Below, piece by piece: positions 41,312 through 49,558 of a stretch of DNA of 64,000 nucleotides. The stretch lies in assembly GCA_029907475.1 (NCBI GenBank), contig JARYLU010000010.1, positions 1 to 64,000 of the forward strand, given 5' to 3'. Position 1 is the stretch's first letter; every line of letters starts with the position of its first letter. The notes under the pieces were generated by a model that saw only the letters and a program-made list of their open reading frames with translations, was not told the DNA's origin and ran no database searches. This DNA is from Bacillota bacterium (GTDB taxonomy: Bacteria > Bacillota > DSM-12270 > Thermacetogeniales > Thermacetogeniaceae). The position numbers and the translations under genes were made by a program.

Positions 41312-42102
41312 CGAGTTGCCACCCCCAAAAAGCCGCGGGACCACAGGCTCACAACCAGCAGCGCCAGCTCCGCAGCCGCGATCAGGAACAGATTCTTCCC
41401 GGACAGGACGTATGATTTTTCAAGGACTTTGAGCTCTCCCGTGTAGCACCTTGCCAGAAGAGTTGTAAAAAGCATTCTGGAGCAGTAATAAGATTTATGA
41501 AACAAGTTAGAGACAAGCTGTCCCAGCGAAAAATAGGAGGTTTTCAGGGTTGCGTACCCCCAGCGCGCTGCTTGTGCGGTGTACATTTTATCGGCCGTTT
41601 CCAGGAGAACGAAAATAAACCGGTAAACCAGAGACATCAATTCGAGAAACAAAGGAGGCAGCCTCAGCTTCTTGAGCACCGAAAATATTTCGACCACAGG
41701 CGTTGTCAGGGAAAGAAAGTAAAGGCAGGCTACTGCCCCGAGAGATTTTAAGAAGAGCCCGGCCGCCGCCCCCAGGCCCCGGGCGGTTACACCCAGCATA
41801 TAACCGCCTATTTTGACTCCATACAACAAAAAGGGGGTATCCTTTGTAATAGTCAGCGCGATGGTCAGGGTTCCAACGACGAGAAAGGATGCGGGAATGA
41901 ACATAAGCCTCAGAAAGAACCGGCCGGGTATTTTCGCCAGCAGAACCGTGACGCCGGTCATGAGCAGAAGAACCAGAAGAGAGGTGGCGGGGGAGGAAAA
42001 CGCAATGCAAATAAGCATAGTAGCACCGGCCAGGAGCACTTTTTCCGCCGGGTGAACCCGGGCCAACCGGTTGGTATATGCGTACCGGTCTATTTTCAGC
42101 AA
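41308..42102 (-). CDS. cbiQ: cobalt ECF transporter T component
   Basis: 264 residues with about six membrane helices. It begins KIDRYAYTNRLARVHPAEKV, as usual for CbiQ. The coupling helices near the C-terminus carry AARWGYATLKTS and LARCYTG, the Ala-Arg-Gly-type motifs that contact CbiO. It couples ATP hydrolysis to substrate release. The stop overlaps the cbiO start. Confidence 0.94.
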   Translation of the reverse strand: MLKIDRYAYTNRLARVHPAEKVLLAGATMLICIAFSSPATSLLVLLLMTGVTVLLAKIPGRFFLRLMFIPASFLVVGTLTIALTITKDTPFLLYGVKIGGYMLGVTARGLGAAAGLFLKSLGAVACLYFLSLTTPVVEIFSVLKKLRLPPLFLELMSLVYRFIFVLLETADKMYTAQAARWGYATLKTSYFSLGQLVSNLFHKSYYCSRMLFTTLLARCYTGELKVLEKSYVLSGKNLFLIAAAELALLVVSLWSRGFLGVATR

Positions 42103-42163
42103 CTTCGCCGCCTCCTTAGGGGGGGTTAAAAGGGGTTAAGCGGTCCCTTTCAGTGTTTGATTT

Positions 42164-42448
42164 TTACCCCTTCTCCCCGGTCTTGCCGCGTGACTTCGAA
42201 TAACCCAGATAATAACCGATAAAACCGGCGCCAAGGGCCGCCTGGAGAGCAAACAGCAGGCTTTCAATTTCGCCGCTGGGCGGCTCCCAGAAGGAGCGAA
42301 ACCAGGGCTCGTAATCAGGGTGTGTTTGCGTGATGGCGTCCTCCGCCTGCCCGTCCGCCCCGCTGAATTCGGCGTTCCCCTTCAGCCACAAGGGAACTAT
42401 GGTGAGCAGGATTACCAGAGCAATCAGAATAAGATTTTTTGATCTCAT
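42164..42448 (-). CDS. cbiN: cobalt transport accessory protein CbiN
   Basis: 94 residues. Two membrane helices, one at each end (NLILIALVILLTIVPLWLKG and ALGAGFIGYYLGYSKS), flank a loop with FSGADGQAEDAI and YEPWFRSFWEPPSGEIESLL, the usual CbiN signature. It is essential for cobalt uptake through CbiM. The start overlaps the cbiM stop as ATGA. Confidence 0.95.
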   Translation of the reverse strand: MRSKNLILIALVILLTIVPLWLKGNAEFSGADGQAEDAITQTHPDYEPWFRSFWEPPSGEIESLLFALQAALGAGFIGYYLGYSKSRGKTGEKG

Positions 42449-43212
42449 CGCACCCCGGCTCCTTTCGAAGAAATATCCCAGGGGGACAGGACCGCCAGCT
42501 CCTCCAGTTCCCGCCTGTTGTGAACAGTCAACAGATTGAAGATAACCACCGTCAGCAGTCCCTCGCTGACGGCTAAAGGAAGCTGGGTAATGGCAAAAAT
42601 TCCCGTAAATTTTACTAAAGATGCCGTGAAACCTCCGACCTCCGCGGGGAAGGCCAGGGCGAGCTGAAAGGAAGTTGTCACATATGTTGACAGATCTCCC
42701 AATGCTGCTGCAAGAAAAACACCCAACCACACGGGTGCCCTCAACTTCAGGCAAGCCCTGTAGGTGAGATAAGCAACAAAGGGCCCCACCACCGCCATCG
42801 AAAAGGTATTCGCCCCGAGGGTGCTGATCCCCCCGTGGGCCAGAAGCAGTGCCTGGAAAATCAAGACGATAAACCCCAAAACGGTCATGGTCGTCGGCCC
42901 AAAGAGCAGCGCCCCCAGGCCGACCCCTGTGGGATGGGAACAACTGCCTGTTACGGAAGGAATTTTCAGGGCCGAAAGCACGAAAGCAAAAGCTCCCGCC
43001 AGTCCCAAAAGCATTTTCATTTCCGGGTGCCGCCTTACTGTCCTACTAATTGCGAGCAGGCCGGCAATTAGAAAGGGCAGTGTTACGGCACCCCAAAGAA
43101 GAGACCAGCCAAGGGGCAGATAGCCCTCCATGATGTGCATGGCATAAGCGTTAAGGGGATAGAACAGGAAAACACCCGATAAAACCGCGACGGAAATGAT
43201 TTTTTTAGACAT
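42445..43212 (-). CDS. cbiM: cobalt ECF transporter S component
   Basis: 255 residues from the ATG at 43212. A signal-like N-terminus (VAVLSGVFLFYPLNAYA) precedes MHIMEGYLPLGWSLLW; the mature Met-His terminus binds the cobalt ion. GSCSHPTGVGLGALLFGP carries further conserved His. Six to seven membrane helices follow. First gene of the B12-riboswitch-controlled operon. Confidence 0.95.
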   Translation of the reverse strand: MSKKIISVAVLSGVFLFYPLNAYAMHIMEGYLPLGWSLLWGAVTLPFLIAGLLAISRTVRRHPEMKMLLGLAGAFAFVLSALKIPSVTGSCSHPTGVGLGALLFGPTTMTVLGFIVLIFQALLLAHGGISTLGANTFSMAVVGPFVAYLTYRACLKLRAPVWLGVFLAAALGDLSTYVTTSFQLALAFPAEVGGFTASLVKFTGIFAITQLPLAVSEGLLTVVIFNLLTVHNRRELEELAVLSPWDISSKGAGVR

Positions 43213-43299
43213 CACAGCGTCCTGGTCGAAACTTACCCCTGCCAGGCCGGGGAGACATTGACAACCAGGCTTTTTCCTCCCTTCCTGAGAAATTCTGGA

Positions 43300-43334
43300 A
43301 TTAAAATCAAAAACCCCAGCCCTACGGGCTGAGG
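43300..43334 (-). terminator. riboswitch-linked terminator
   Basis: On the minus strand CCTCAGCCC-GTA-GGGCTGGGG forms a nine-pair stem followed by TTTTTGATTTT. It lies between the cobalamin aptamer and cbiM, as expected of a transcriptional OFF switch. Confidence 0.85.
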
Positions 43335-43389
43335 CAGATTGACGGATCCATCTGTCCCACCTCCCTATCGCGCGTAGGGTACCTGGTGC

Positions 43390-43630
43390 GAAGAAACAGG
43401 CAGGTCTCCTGGCTCGGGTTCCTCGCCTTCTCTACCCCTTCCCACCCTGCACTCAGCGGTGCTCGAGACAACGAAAACGGTTTTGCTGCAGCGTGAATTT
43501 GGGGGCTGCGACAAGAATCCGTTATCTTTTTGTCCAAGCTGTCACCGGGTGCAGGACAGTGGCTTTTGTAGAGAGGCTCCCCCTCACAGTGGCGGGACCG
43601 CGCCTTTTCTCCCCCGCACTCAAATAACTT
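43390..43630 (-). promoter_or_regulatory. cobalamin (B12) riboswitch
   Basis: Minus-strand landmarks of the aptamer appear in order: GCGGTCCCGCCACTGTG near 43590-43575, AGCCTCTCTAC, GCCACTG near 43560, CCGGGTG-like sequence, a loop-rich middle, GGGTGGGAAGGGG, GGCGAGGAACCC and finally the B12 box GAGCCAGGAGACCTGCCTG at about 43415-43397. A strong terminator follows at 43300-43334. Binding of adenosylcobalamin would stop transcription of cbiM-N-Q-O and the synthesis genes behind them. Exact borders are estimated. Confidence 0.93.
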
Positions 43631-43639
43631 AACCACTTC

Positions 43640-43937
43640 TTTGAATGCAACTGCTGGATAACGCGTGTGGACAAAAACGGTTTCTGATGCGCTGGATTGA
43701 GTGCGGAAGATCAGGACTTCCCTTTTCAGCCCGTGAATCGGGCCACCTGTTTCCTGTTTTAATCGAGAAACCTCAAAGAACTCGCTAGCTAGCTTATTAA
43801 TAAACCTTTATTTGTGAACCGAATTAATTCTCTCCTCACGACCCTATAAGAGTTCGGACGCCGGCCGGAACCGGGAGCACAGGGGGTTGAGCGCCGCAGG
43901 GCCGGGTGCCCCGCGCTGTACCCCTCTCCGGCGGAGC
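43640..43937. other. gap between pstA and the riboswitch
   Basis: No gene is seen; in particular there is no trace of a pstB ATPase after pstA. The riboswitch promoter should lie in the AT-richer part near 43650-43830. Confidence 0.5.
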
Positions 43938-44882
43938 TTATGTTTTGGAGACTCTGTGCCTTGAATAAAGTAAATTCGCCTTCGAGAACCGATCTCCTGC
44001 TTTTAATCCAAAAAATCCCGCGATCCCTCCGCTAGTACCCCCTCCCGCCCGCCTGATCAGGTGCCGGACAAGGGCGTAGCTCAAGATATTCAAAACGAGG
44101 ATCAGGAGCACCAGAACCGCCCCTGTTGCAAAAGCCGCCGGGAAATGCCCGGTTTCCATCGCCACAAGGTAGAGGTGCATGGAAAGCGTCCTTGCCGGAT
44201 CGAAGATGGTCTGGGGGAGCAGGAGAGAACCGCCCAGCGTCAGGAGCAGGGGTGCAGTCTCCCCGACTACCCGGCCTACGCTCAGCAGAATCCCGGTCAG
44301 GATTCCGGGCAGGGCGCCGGGCAGAACAACCCAAACGACCGTCTGCCACCTGCTGACGCCGAGGGCCAGGCTTCCCTCCCGGTAACTGTCGGGTACGGCG
44401 CTGATCGCCTCCTCGGAGGTGCGGACGATGGTCGGTAAAATCATGCAGAAGGCCGTGAGGGCGCCGGAGAGGAGGGACCAGCCTCCGGTATAGGGCCTCA
44501 GCAAAATAACAAAAAAGGCAAAACCGAAGAGGCCGATCACGATGGAGGGGATCCCGGCAAGGGCGTCGGTGGCAAAGCGAATCGACCTGACGAGGGGGCC
44601 CGGGCGGGTGAATTCAGTCAGAAAAACGGCGGCACCCACCCCCACAGGGGCTGCCAGCAAAATAGTGAGCACTGTAAAGTAAAGTGTGCCCACCAGGGGA
44701 GAAAGGATGCCCCCTTCGGCCCCCATGCGGCAGGGGTTTTCCAGGAGGAAGGACAGGCTGAGCCGGCCCATGCCCTGGACCAGAATATAGCCGATGATCA
44801 AAACCAGAAGGAGTACCGTAACCAGGCCGGCCGCCCAAACCACGATTTTTGCAAGCCTTTCCTGTGCCCTGACACCGATCAT
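43938..44882 (-). CDS. pstA: phosphate ABC transporter permease PstA
   Basis: 314 residues, about six membrane helices. The conserved block PTIVRTSEEAISAVPDSYRE followed by GSLALGVSRWQTVVWVVLPG is the EAA loop that contacts the ATPase. The ATG overlaps the pstC stop as ATGA. The C-terminal 40 residues after the last helix (FFGLKAGDRFSKANLLYSRH) are longer than usual. No pstB follows. Confidence 0.94.
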   Translation of the reverse strand: MIGVRAQERLAKIVVWAAGLVTVLLLVLIIGYILVQGMGRLSLSFLLENPCRMGAEGGILSPLVGTLYFTVLTILLAAPVGVGAAVFLTEFTRPGPLVRSIRFATDALAGIPSIVIGLFGFAFFVILLRPYTGGWSLLSGALTAFCMILPTIVRTSEEAISAVPDSYREGSLALGVSRWQTVVWVVLPGALPGILTGILLSVGRVVGETAPLLLTLGGSLLLPQTIFDPARTLSMHLYLVAMETGHFPAAFATGAVLVLLILVLNILSYALVRHLIRRAGGGTSGGIAGFFGLKAGDRFSKANLLYSRHRVSKT

Positions 44883-45772
44883 ATCGTCTTCGCCCTCCTT
44901 CCCGTGAACAGCAGGGCCAGGCTGTTCAGCAGCATGATCACCAGAAACAGGATGATCCCGGTTGCAAACAGCGCCTGGGCGTGGGAGCCCGAGGCGTAAC
45001 CCATTTCAAGGCCGATGTTTCCGCTCAAAGTGCGCACAGGCGAGAAGACAGAGCGCGGCAGGGCCGGCGCATTTCCGGCTACCATTAAAATGGCCATTGT
45101 TTCACCGACCGCCCGCCCCATCCCGAGGATAACTCCGGCAATGATCCCGGAACGCGCTGCAGGGATCAGGCAGTGCACGATGGTCTGCCAGTGGGTAGCC
45201 CCCAGCGCAAAGGAGCCCTCGGCGTACTCGCGGGGAACGGCCCGGAGGGCGTCTTCCGATATGTTGATAATCGTCGGGAGGATCATAATGGCAAGGACGA
45301 GAGAAGCCGCGACAATCCCGTACCCCGTCTTCATCTCCGGGGCGAGCCAGGGACCAAACCAGTTTACGGCAGCGTAACGCACCAGCGGCACGATCACGGT
45401 CATCCCGAACAACCCGTACACAACCGAAGGAATTCCGGCCAAAAGTTCAATGGCGCGGCGTGTCCAAAAAGCCGGGCCCGGCGGAGCAAACTCCGCCAGA
45501 AAAACCGCCGTTGCCAGGGCGAGGGGCACTCCCAGGAGGAGGGAGCCGGAGGTCACGACAAGGGTGCCTGCAACCATCGGGAGGATCCCGAAAACTTCCT
45601 CCCTGGGAAGCCAATCCCGGCCAAAAAGAAAAGCGAGGAACCCCGTTCTTTCGAGCACGGGATAACCCTCAAGAAAAACAAAGAGCCCTACCAGCACCAC
45701 TACCAGAATCGAGGTTAAGGCACAAACGAGAAGCAAAAGAGGGTAAATTCGCTCGCGAGGCGGAATCGTCAT
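44879..45772 (-). CDS. pstC: phosphate ABC transporter permease PstC
   Basis: 297 residues from the ATG at 45772 after GAGAGGACG; the frame is open upstream without family likeness. Six membrane helices. IELLAGIPSVVYGLFGMTVI and INISEDALRAVPREYAEGSF with ALGATHWQTIVHCLIPAA form the conserved region. Forms the channel with PstA. 180 bases separate it from pstS. Confidence 0.94.
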   Translation of the reverse strand: MTIPPRERIYPLLLLVCALTSILVVVLVGLFVFLEGYPVLERTGFLAFLFGRDWLPREEVFGILPMVAGTLVVTSGSLLLGVPLALATAVFLAEFAPPGPAFWTRRAIELLAGIPSVVYGLFGMTVIVPLVRYAAVNWFGPWLAPEMKTGYGIVAASLVLAIMILPTIINISEDALRAVPREYAEGSFALGATHWQTIVHCLIPAARSGIIAGVILGMGRAVGETMAILMVAGNAPALPRSVFSPVRTLSGNIGLEMGYASGSHAQALFATGIILFLVIMLLNSLALLFTGRRAKTI

Positions 45773-45952
45773 TTTTTTCGTCCTCTCTGAAAAATTCGAT
45801 CCCTTAGAAAAGCGGCTTTGCTGCTTTTGCAAACGCGGTGCGTTTATCAAGCGCTTGCCGACGGCTTTCCCGGAAAGAATCCCGGAGACCAAGGAAAATC
45901 AGGGCAGGGTGAATCCCCCTCCCCAGGCAGGGAAATACAAGCTGTTTTACGC

Positions 45953-46792
45953 TTATTTGACCGGGATAAACTCCTCTCCCACAATGGCTTGCCCCTCCGG
46001 GCTGAGCACGAAATCGATAAACGCCTTGGTCAAGCCGGCCGGTTCTTCCTTGGTCAGGTAGAGAAAGGGCCGCGCAAGCTTGTAAGAACCGTCGAGAACC
46101 GTCTCTTTGCCGGGCACTACCCCGTCGATGGAAAGGGCCTTCACCGATTCGTTGATGCTCCCCAGGGAAATGTAGCCGATCCCGTTGGGATCTCCGGAAA
46201 CAGCCGTCCGCACCGCACCGGTCGAAGGCTGGACCCCGGCCCTGCTGCTGATCTTCGCATCTTTCATCACGATCTCTTCAAAGGCGCCGCGCGTCCCCGA
46301 GCCCTCTTCCCGGGTGAAGAGGTTGATGGCGGCATCTTTCCCTCCCACTTTCCTCCAGTTGGTGATTTCCCCGGCAAAAATCTTTTGTACCTGCTCCAGG
46401 GTCAATTCTTCCACGGGGTTCCCGGGGTGAACGACAACGGCGATTCCGTCCTTGGCGATCATGGTTTCCTTAACCGTGCCCTGTTCCTCAGGCTTCAGCT
46501 CCCGGGAGGAGGTACCGATGTCCGCGGTTCCCTCCTGGGCGGCCTTAATGCCGGCACCGGAGCCGCCCCCGGCCACATTAACGGAAGCCCGCGGGTGCTT
46601 CTCCCGAAAAGCGGTCGCCAGTTCTTCGGAAAGAGGCTGAACCGAGGTTGAACCCACGACATCAATGGAACCGCTTAAAGCCTCCCCCTCTCCCCCCGGC
46701 GCCTGGGTTCTCCCGCAGCCCGCGGCCGCCCCGAATACAAGGAGAGCTCCCAGAAGCAGTGCCAGCCACTTAACCTGTACCACAGATCTCAT
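45953..46792 (-). CDS. pstS: phosphate-binding lipoprotein PstS
   Basis: 279 residues from the ATG at 46792 (GAAGGAGG before it). The lipoprotein signal WLALLLGALLVFGAAAGC ends in a lipobox Cys. The binding fold has SIDVVGSTSVQPLSEELATA, GGGSGAGIKAAQEGTADIGT, FTREEGSGTRGAFEEIVM and a DPNGIGYISLG segment, all contacting phosphate. It delivers phosphate to PstCA. A Pho box and promoter precede it. Confidence 0.95.
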   Translation of the reverse strand: MRSVVQVKWLALLLGALLVFGAAAGCGRTQAPGGEGEALSGSIDVVGSTSVQPLSEELATAFREKHPRASVNVAGGGSGAGIKAAQEGTADIGTSSRELKPEEQGTVKETMIAKDGIAVVVHPGNPVEELTLEQVQKIFAGEITNWRKVGGKDAAINLFTREEGSGTRGAFEEIVMKDAKISSRAGVQPSTGAVRTAVSGDPNGIGYISLGSINESVKALSIDGVVPGKETVLDGSYKLARPFLYLTKEEPAGLTKAFIDFVLSPEGQAIVGEEFIPVK

Positions 46793-46861
46793 CCTGAAAT
46801 CCTCCTTCAATCCTCGTCTTTGGGTATACTGCATCCCCGCCTGAGAAGATTGTACAGGCTG

Positions 46862-46923
46862 AATATTAAAAACCTGTTGTCCCCGTGTAAAGGTTTTATG
46901 AAACTTTGTTAAGGTTTTGTAAA
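46862..46923 (-). promoter_or_regulatory. Pho box and promoter of the pst operon
   Basis: On the minus strand four hexamers stand exactly 11 bases apart: TTTACA (46918-46923), TTAACA (46907-46912), TCATAA (46896-46901) and TTACAC (46885-46890), each separated by 5 bases. This is the arrangement bound by Firmicute PhoP. A TAATAT -10 box (46863-46868) follows the last hexamer after 16 bases. Confidence 0.85.
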
Positions 46924-46975
46924 ACCCGGTTCTCTCGAGACGGCCCCGGCAAAGACCCGGGAGCCCGGCCGGGGT

Positions 46976-47506
46976 TCACCCAAACAGCGCCCTGCAGATC
47001 CAGACCGCAGCGAGAAAACCGGCGAGATCGGCAAGAAGTCCGACAGCTACGCTGTAGCGGGGGCGCTTCACGCCTACGGAAGCGAAGTAGAGGGCGAGCA
47101 CGTAAAGGGTTGTTTCCGTGCAGCCGTAAGCGGCGGCCGCACTCCGCCCCGCCAGGGAGTCGACTCCCTCTTGCGTGAAAATTTCCAGAACGAGCCCCAG
47201 GGAGGCGGGGCCCGACATCGGCCGGACGAGCAGGAGAGGAAAAACAGGAGGGGGGACGCCGAGGGTGTTGAGGGCCGGCGCAAGCAGTTGGGTCAGCCAG
47301 AGGAGGGCGCCCCCTTCCCGAAAAACGCTCACGGCCACAAAAATTCCTACAATATAGGGAAGGAGCCGGATCCCCAATGCAAACCCCTCGGCCGCACCCT
47401 CCAGAAAGGCCTGATAGACATTGACCCGGCGCAGGTAGGCGACTAACAGGACACCGCCGATAAACAGGAAGAGCGTCCAGTAAGAAATTGCGGTTAAAAA
47501 ACCCAT
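46976..47506 (-). CDS. spmB: spore maturation protein B
   Basis: 176 residues with a nucleoside-recognition (Gate) domain. It contains AAAYGCTETTLYVLALYFAS, conserved in SpmB, plus VRPMSGPASLGLVLEI. Five membrane helices. Together with SpmA it is needed for full dehydration of the spore core. The start follows the spmA stop at once. Confidence 0.94.
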   Translation of the reverse strand: MGFLTAISYWTLFLFIGGVLLVAYLRRVNVYQAFLEGAAEGFALGIRLLPYIVGIFVAVSVFREGGALLWLTQLLAPALNTLGVPPPVFPLLLVRPMSGPASLGLVLEIFTQEGVDSLAGRSAAAAYGCTETTLYVLALYFASVGVKRPRYSVAVGLLADLAGFLAAVWICRALFG

Positions 47507-48094
47507 TTAGTAACCCCCGCGCTTTTTTACCCACTGCCGGCAGCACCAGTCAGCGCTGATGGCTACACAGGCCGCCGCGCAATTGGCAAGAAAGCTCGGA
47601 ACGATAATGTCTGCCGGGTCTTTCGCCCCGGCCGTGGCGCGGATTGCCACCATTGTAAAGGGGAGCGCGAGGGCCGAGGTGTTGAGCGCGAGAAAGGTGC
47701 ACATCGCCGCGCTGGCGGCATCCTTCTTGCGGTTGAGCTCCTGAAGCTGCTGCATCGCCCTGAGTCCGAAGGGTGTTGCGGCACTTCCCAGACCGAAAAA
47801 GTTGGCGGTCATATTCAGCAGGATCGAACCCAGGGCAGGGTGACTGCGGGGCACGCCGGGAAAAAGGATGTGGATGAAAGGAGCAAGGAGGCGGCTGAAG
47901 CCCTGGATGATCCCGGCCTTCTCGGCGACCTTCGCAATACCTAACCAGAAACAGAGCACCCCCATGATCTCCCAGATTCGCTGCACTCCGGCGGCAGCCC
48001 CGTTTAAGGCGGCACCTGTCACAACCTCGGGGCTGCCTCGAAGGGCGGCCGCAAGAATCCCGCCGCACAATAAAAGCAAAAAGATGAGATTCAT
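47507..48094 (-). CDS. spmA: spore maturation protein A
   Basis: 195 residues from the ATG at 48094 (GGAGGGGAGC before it). Gate-domain membrane protein: GVQRIWEIMGVLCFWLGIAK, GSILLNMTANFFGLGSAATP, LRAMQQLQELNRKKDAASAA and MCTFLALNTSAL are SpmA-typical. Partner of SpmB, in an operon with it. Confidence 0.94.
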   Translation of the reverse strand: MNLIFLLLLCGGILAAALRGSPEVVTGAALNGAAAGVQRIWEIMGVLCFWLGIAKVAEKAGIIQGFSRLLAPFIHILFPGVPRSHPALGSILLNMTANFFGLGSAATPFGLRAMQQLQELNRKKDAASAAMCTFLALNTSALALPFTMVAIRATAGAKDPADIIVPSFLANCAAACVAISADWCCRQWVKKRGGY

Positions 48095-48142
48095 CGCTCC
48101 CCTCCTTCCCCAGGGCACGGCGTCCGGAGAAAATCCGGGCAT

Positions 48143-48186
48143 CATTTTCTCTTCCGATAGTGCCGGATGAGCGGCACAAAGGTCTA
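48143..48186 (-). repeat. hairpin repeat abutting the L,D-transpeptidase stop codon
   Basis: On the minus strand it reads TAGACCTTTGTGCCGCTCAT, then CCGGCACTATCGGAAG, folding as GTGCCG-CTCAT-CCGGCAC with small irregularity. It matches 22083-22126 over most positions and likewise begins at the stop codon of the preceding gene. Confidence 0.6.
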
Positions 48187-48966
48187 ATGGTAAATAATCA
48201 CCAGCGCGCCGTCGGGGACATTTTCATACAGCCACCGGGCATCGGGATCGCTCAACCTGATACAGCCGTGGCTTGCAGGCAGCCCCAGCTTCGCGTGCTC
48301 CTCCTCCTTGATGTTCCCTGCTTCGTCACGGGGAACGGAATGGAATAAATACTCCTTGTGGAAGCGCACCCACCAGAGGGCTCCTTCCCGAAAACGGGGG
48401 GACCAGAAAGACTGCCCGCGGTCCTGGATTGTAAACGTCCCCCGCGGCGTCTCTTGCCCCGGCTTTCCCCCCGAAGCAAGCATCAGGCGGACCGGCATCC
48501 GGTCCTCATAAACGGTTACGGTGTGAACCCGGCCGAGCTTTACCGCCACCCATTTCCCCTTAACCCGGCGGGTCGCAAACCAAAAACCCGTTTCCCTTTC
48601 CCCGCCACTGCGCGCTTGAAGCCAGAGCCGGACCTGATAGCCGGTGCCGGGCAGAAAGTGCTCACCCGGAATAAAAACCGCGGTTTCCCCCTCTACCTTC
48701 ACCTTGCCCTGCAAGCTCTTTCCGGTAAGGGGGGTCACCTCGAAACGCGCCCTCTTCAGCGGGACATCGGCGCGCACCCGGATCTCCGTATAAAGGGGAA
48801 CGTCCTGCGCCCCATCTTCGGGCGAAGTTGTGAGCACCTGCAGGGTCTGCGCCATCACCCGCGCTGCCCCTCCCCGTACCCAGGTCCCTGCAATTCCCAG
48901 AACAACTCCGAGGCCCAAAATCGATCCCAAGAAAACCATGCGCTGGCGGGACAGAAAAAAAAGCAT
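48184..48966 (-). CDS. L,D-transpeptidase with N-terminal Ig-like domain
   Basis: About 260 residues from the ATG at 48966; a TTG at 48990 is an alternative. One membrane anchor (MVFLGSILGLGVVLGIAGTW) leads to a Big_5-type beta domain (SPEDGAQDVPLYTEIRVRAD). The YkuD catalytic domain has KPGQETPRGTFTIQDRGQ, a catalytic His in WVRFHKEYLFHSV and the nucleophile Cys in PASHGCIRLSDPDARWLYEN. It forms 3-3 peptide cross-links in peptidoglycan or attaches proteins. Its place upstream of spmA-spmB suggests a spore role, which is inference. Confidence 0.92.
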   Translation of the reverse strand: MLFFLSRQRMVFLGSILGLGVVLGIAGTWVRGGAARVMAQTLQVLTTSPEDGAQDVPLYTEIRVRADVPLKRARFEVTPLTGKSLQGKVKVEGETAVFIPGEHFLPGTGYQVRLWLQARSGGERETGFWFATRRVKGKWVAVKLGRVHTVTVYEDRMPVRLMLASGGKPGQETPRGTFTIQDRGQSFWSPRFREGALWWVRFHKEYLFHSVPRDEAGNIKEEEHAKLGLPASHGCIRLSDPDARWLYENVPDGALVIIYH

Positions 48967-49079
48967 CCTTTCGCCCGGCTTTCCTTTCAAGAGAAACTTT
49001 TTCCTGATTTATTTTATTGCCCTCCTTTTTGTTCTAGACCTGAGCCGCCCTGGTTAAAATCTTTGGGAGAAATTAACAG

Positions 49080-49108
49080 GTATAAGGGCTGCCGGATCTT
49101 TGATACTA
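49080..49108 (+). promoter_or_regulatory. possible sigma-G-like promoter for the twin-CX3C gene
   Basis: GTATA (49080-49084), 17 bases and GATACTA (49102-49108) resemble the forespore sigma-G pattern (GYATA and CATNNTA) with one mismatch. Confidence 0.4.
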
Positions 49109-49156
49109 AAGGGGTAGAAAGACGTAGTACAGCTAACTATGGGGAGGTGATCCGAA

Positions 49157-49333
49157 GTGGACGTCCGCCAGACCATCCAGCAGTGCATTTCCAAATGTGA
49201 AAGCAGCGCGAAGGACCTGCGCGCGGTGGCCGGCCAGATTCAGAACCCGCAGGCAAAAAATACGGCCCAGCAGGCCGCATCTCAAATCGACAACTGTATC
49301 AAGCAATGCCATTCTCTCCTGAATCAGGTTTAG
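49157..49333 (+). CDS. 58-residue twin-CX3C protein, unknown
   Basis: A GTG at 49157 stands seven bases after GGGGAGGTG. The protein has two similar helical segments, QQCISKCESS near residue 10 and DNCIKQCHSL near residue 49, joined by a Gln/Ala-rich middle. The twin Cys-x3-Cys spacing puts the Cys pairs on one face of each helix and suggests a helical hairpin with disulfides or a bound metal. Highly soluble, no signal peptide. The gene is alone, with its own possible sporulation promoter (49080-49108) and a strong terminator (49342-49376). I do not recognise the family. A small spore or stress protein is a guess. Confidence 0.72.
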   Translation: MDVRQTIQQCISKCESSAKDLRAVAGQIQNPQAKNTAQQAASQIDNCIKQCHSLLNQV

Positions 49334-49341
49334 CTCTCACC

Positions 49342-49376
49342 GGCGGGAACCTCCTCTCCTTCCCGCCTTTTGCTTT
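49342..49376 (+). terminator. terminator of the twin-CX3C gene
   Basis: GGCGGGAA (49342-49349) pairs with TTCCCGCC (49360-49367), followed by TTTTGCTTTT. Confidence 0.88.
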
Positions 49377-49558
49377 TATCGTCCGGGGAACAGGACGTCA
49401 GCGGCCCTCGACCCGCAGGTCGAGCACTCCCCTCCTCCCTTGCCGAAAGACGGTGCGTGGCCCCTGGTACGAGTCAGATTGCCGGGGGGTTCCGGCGGGC
49501 CACCGTAAAAAACCCTATGAAGCCGGAGTTCCTCCGCAAACTGCCAGGTTTAACACCC

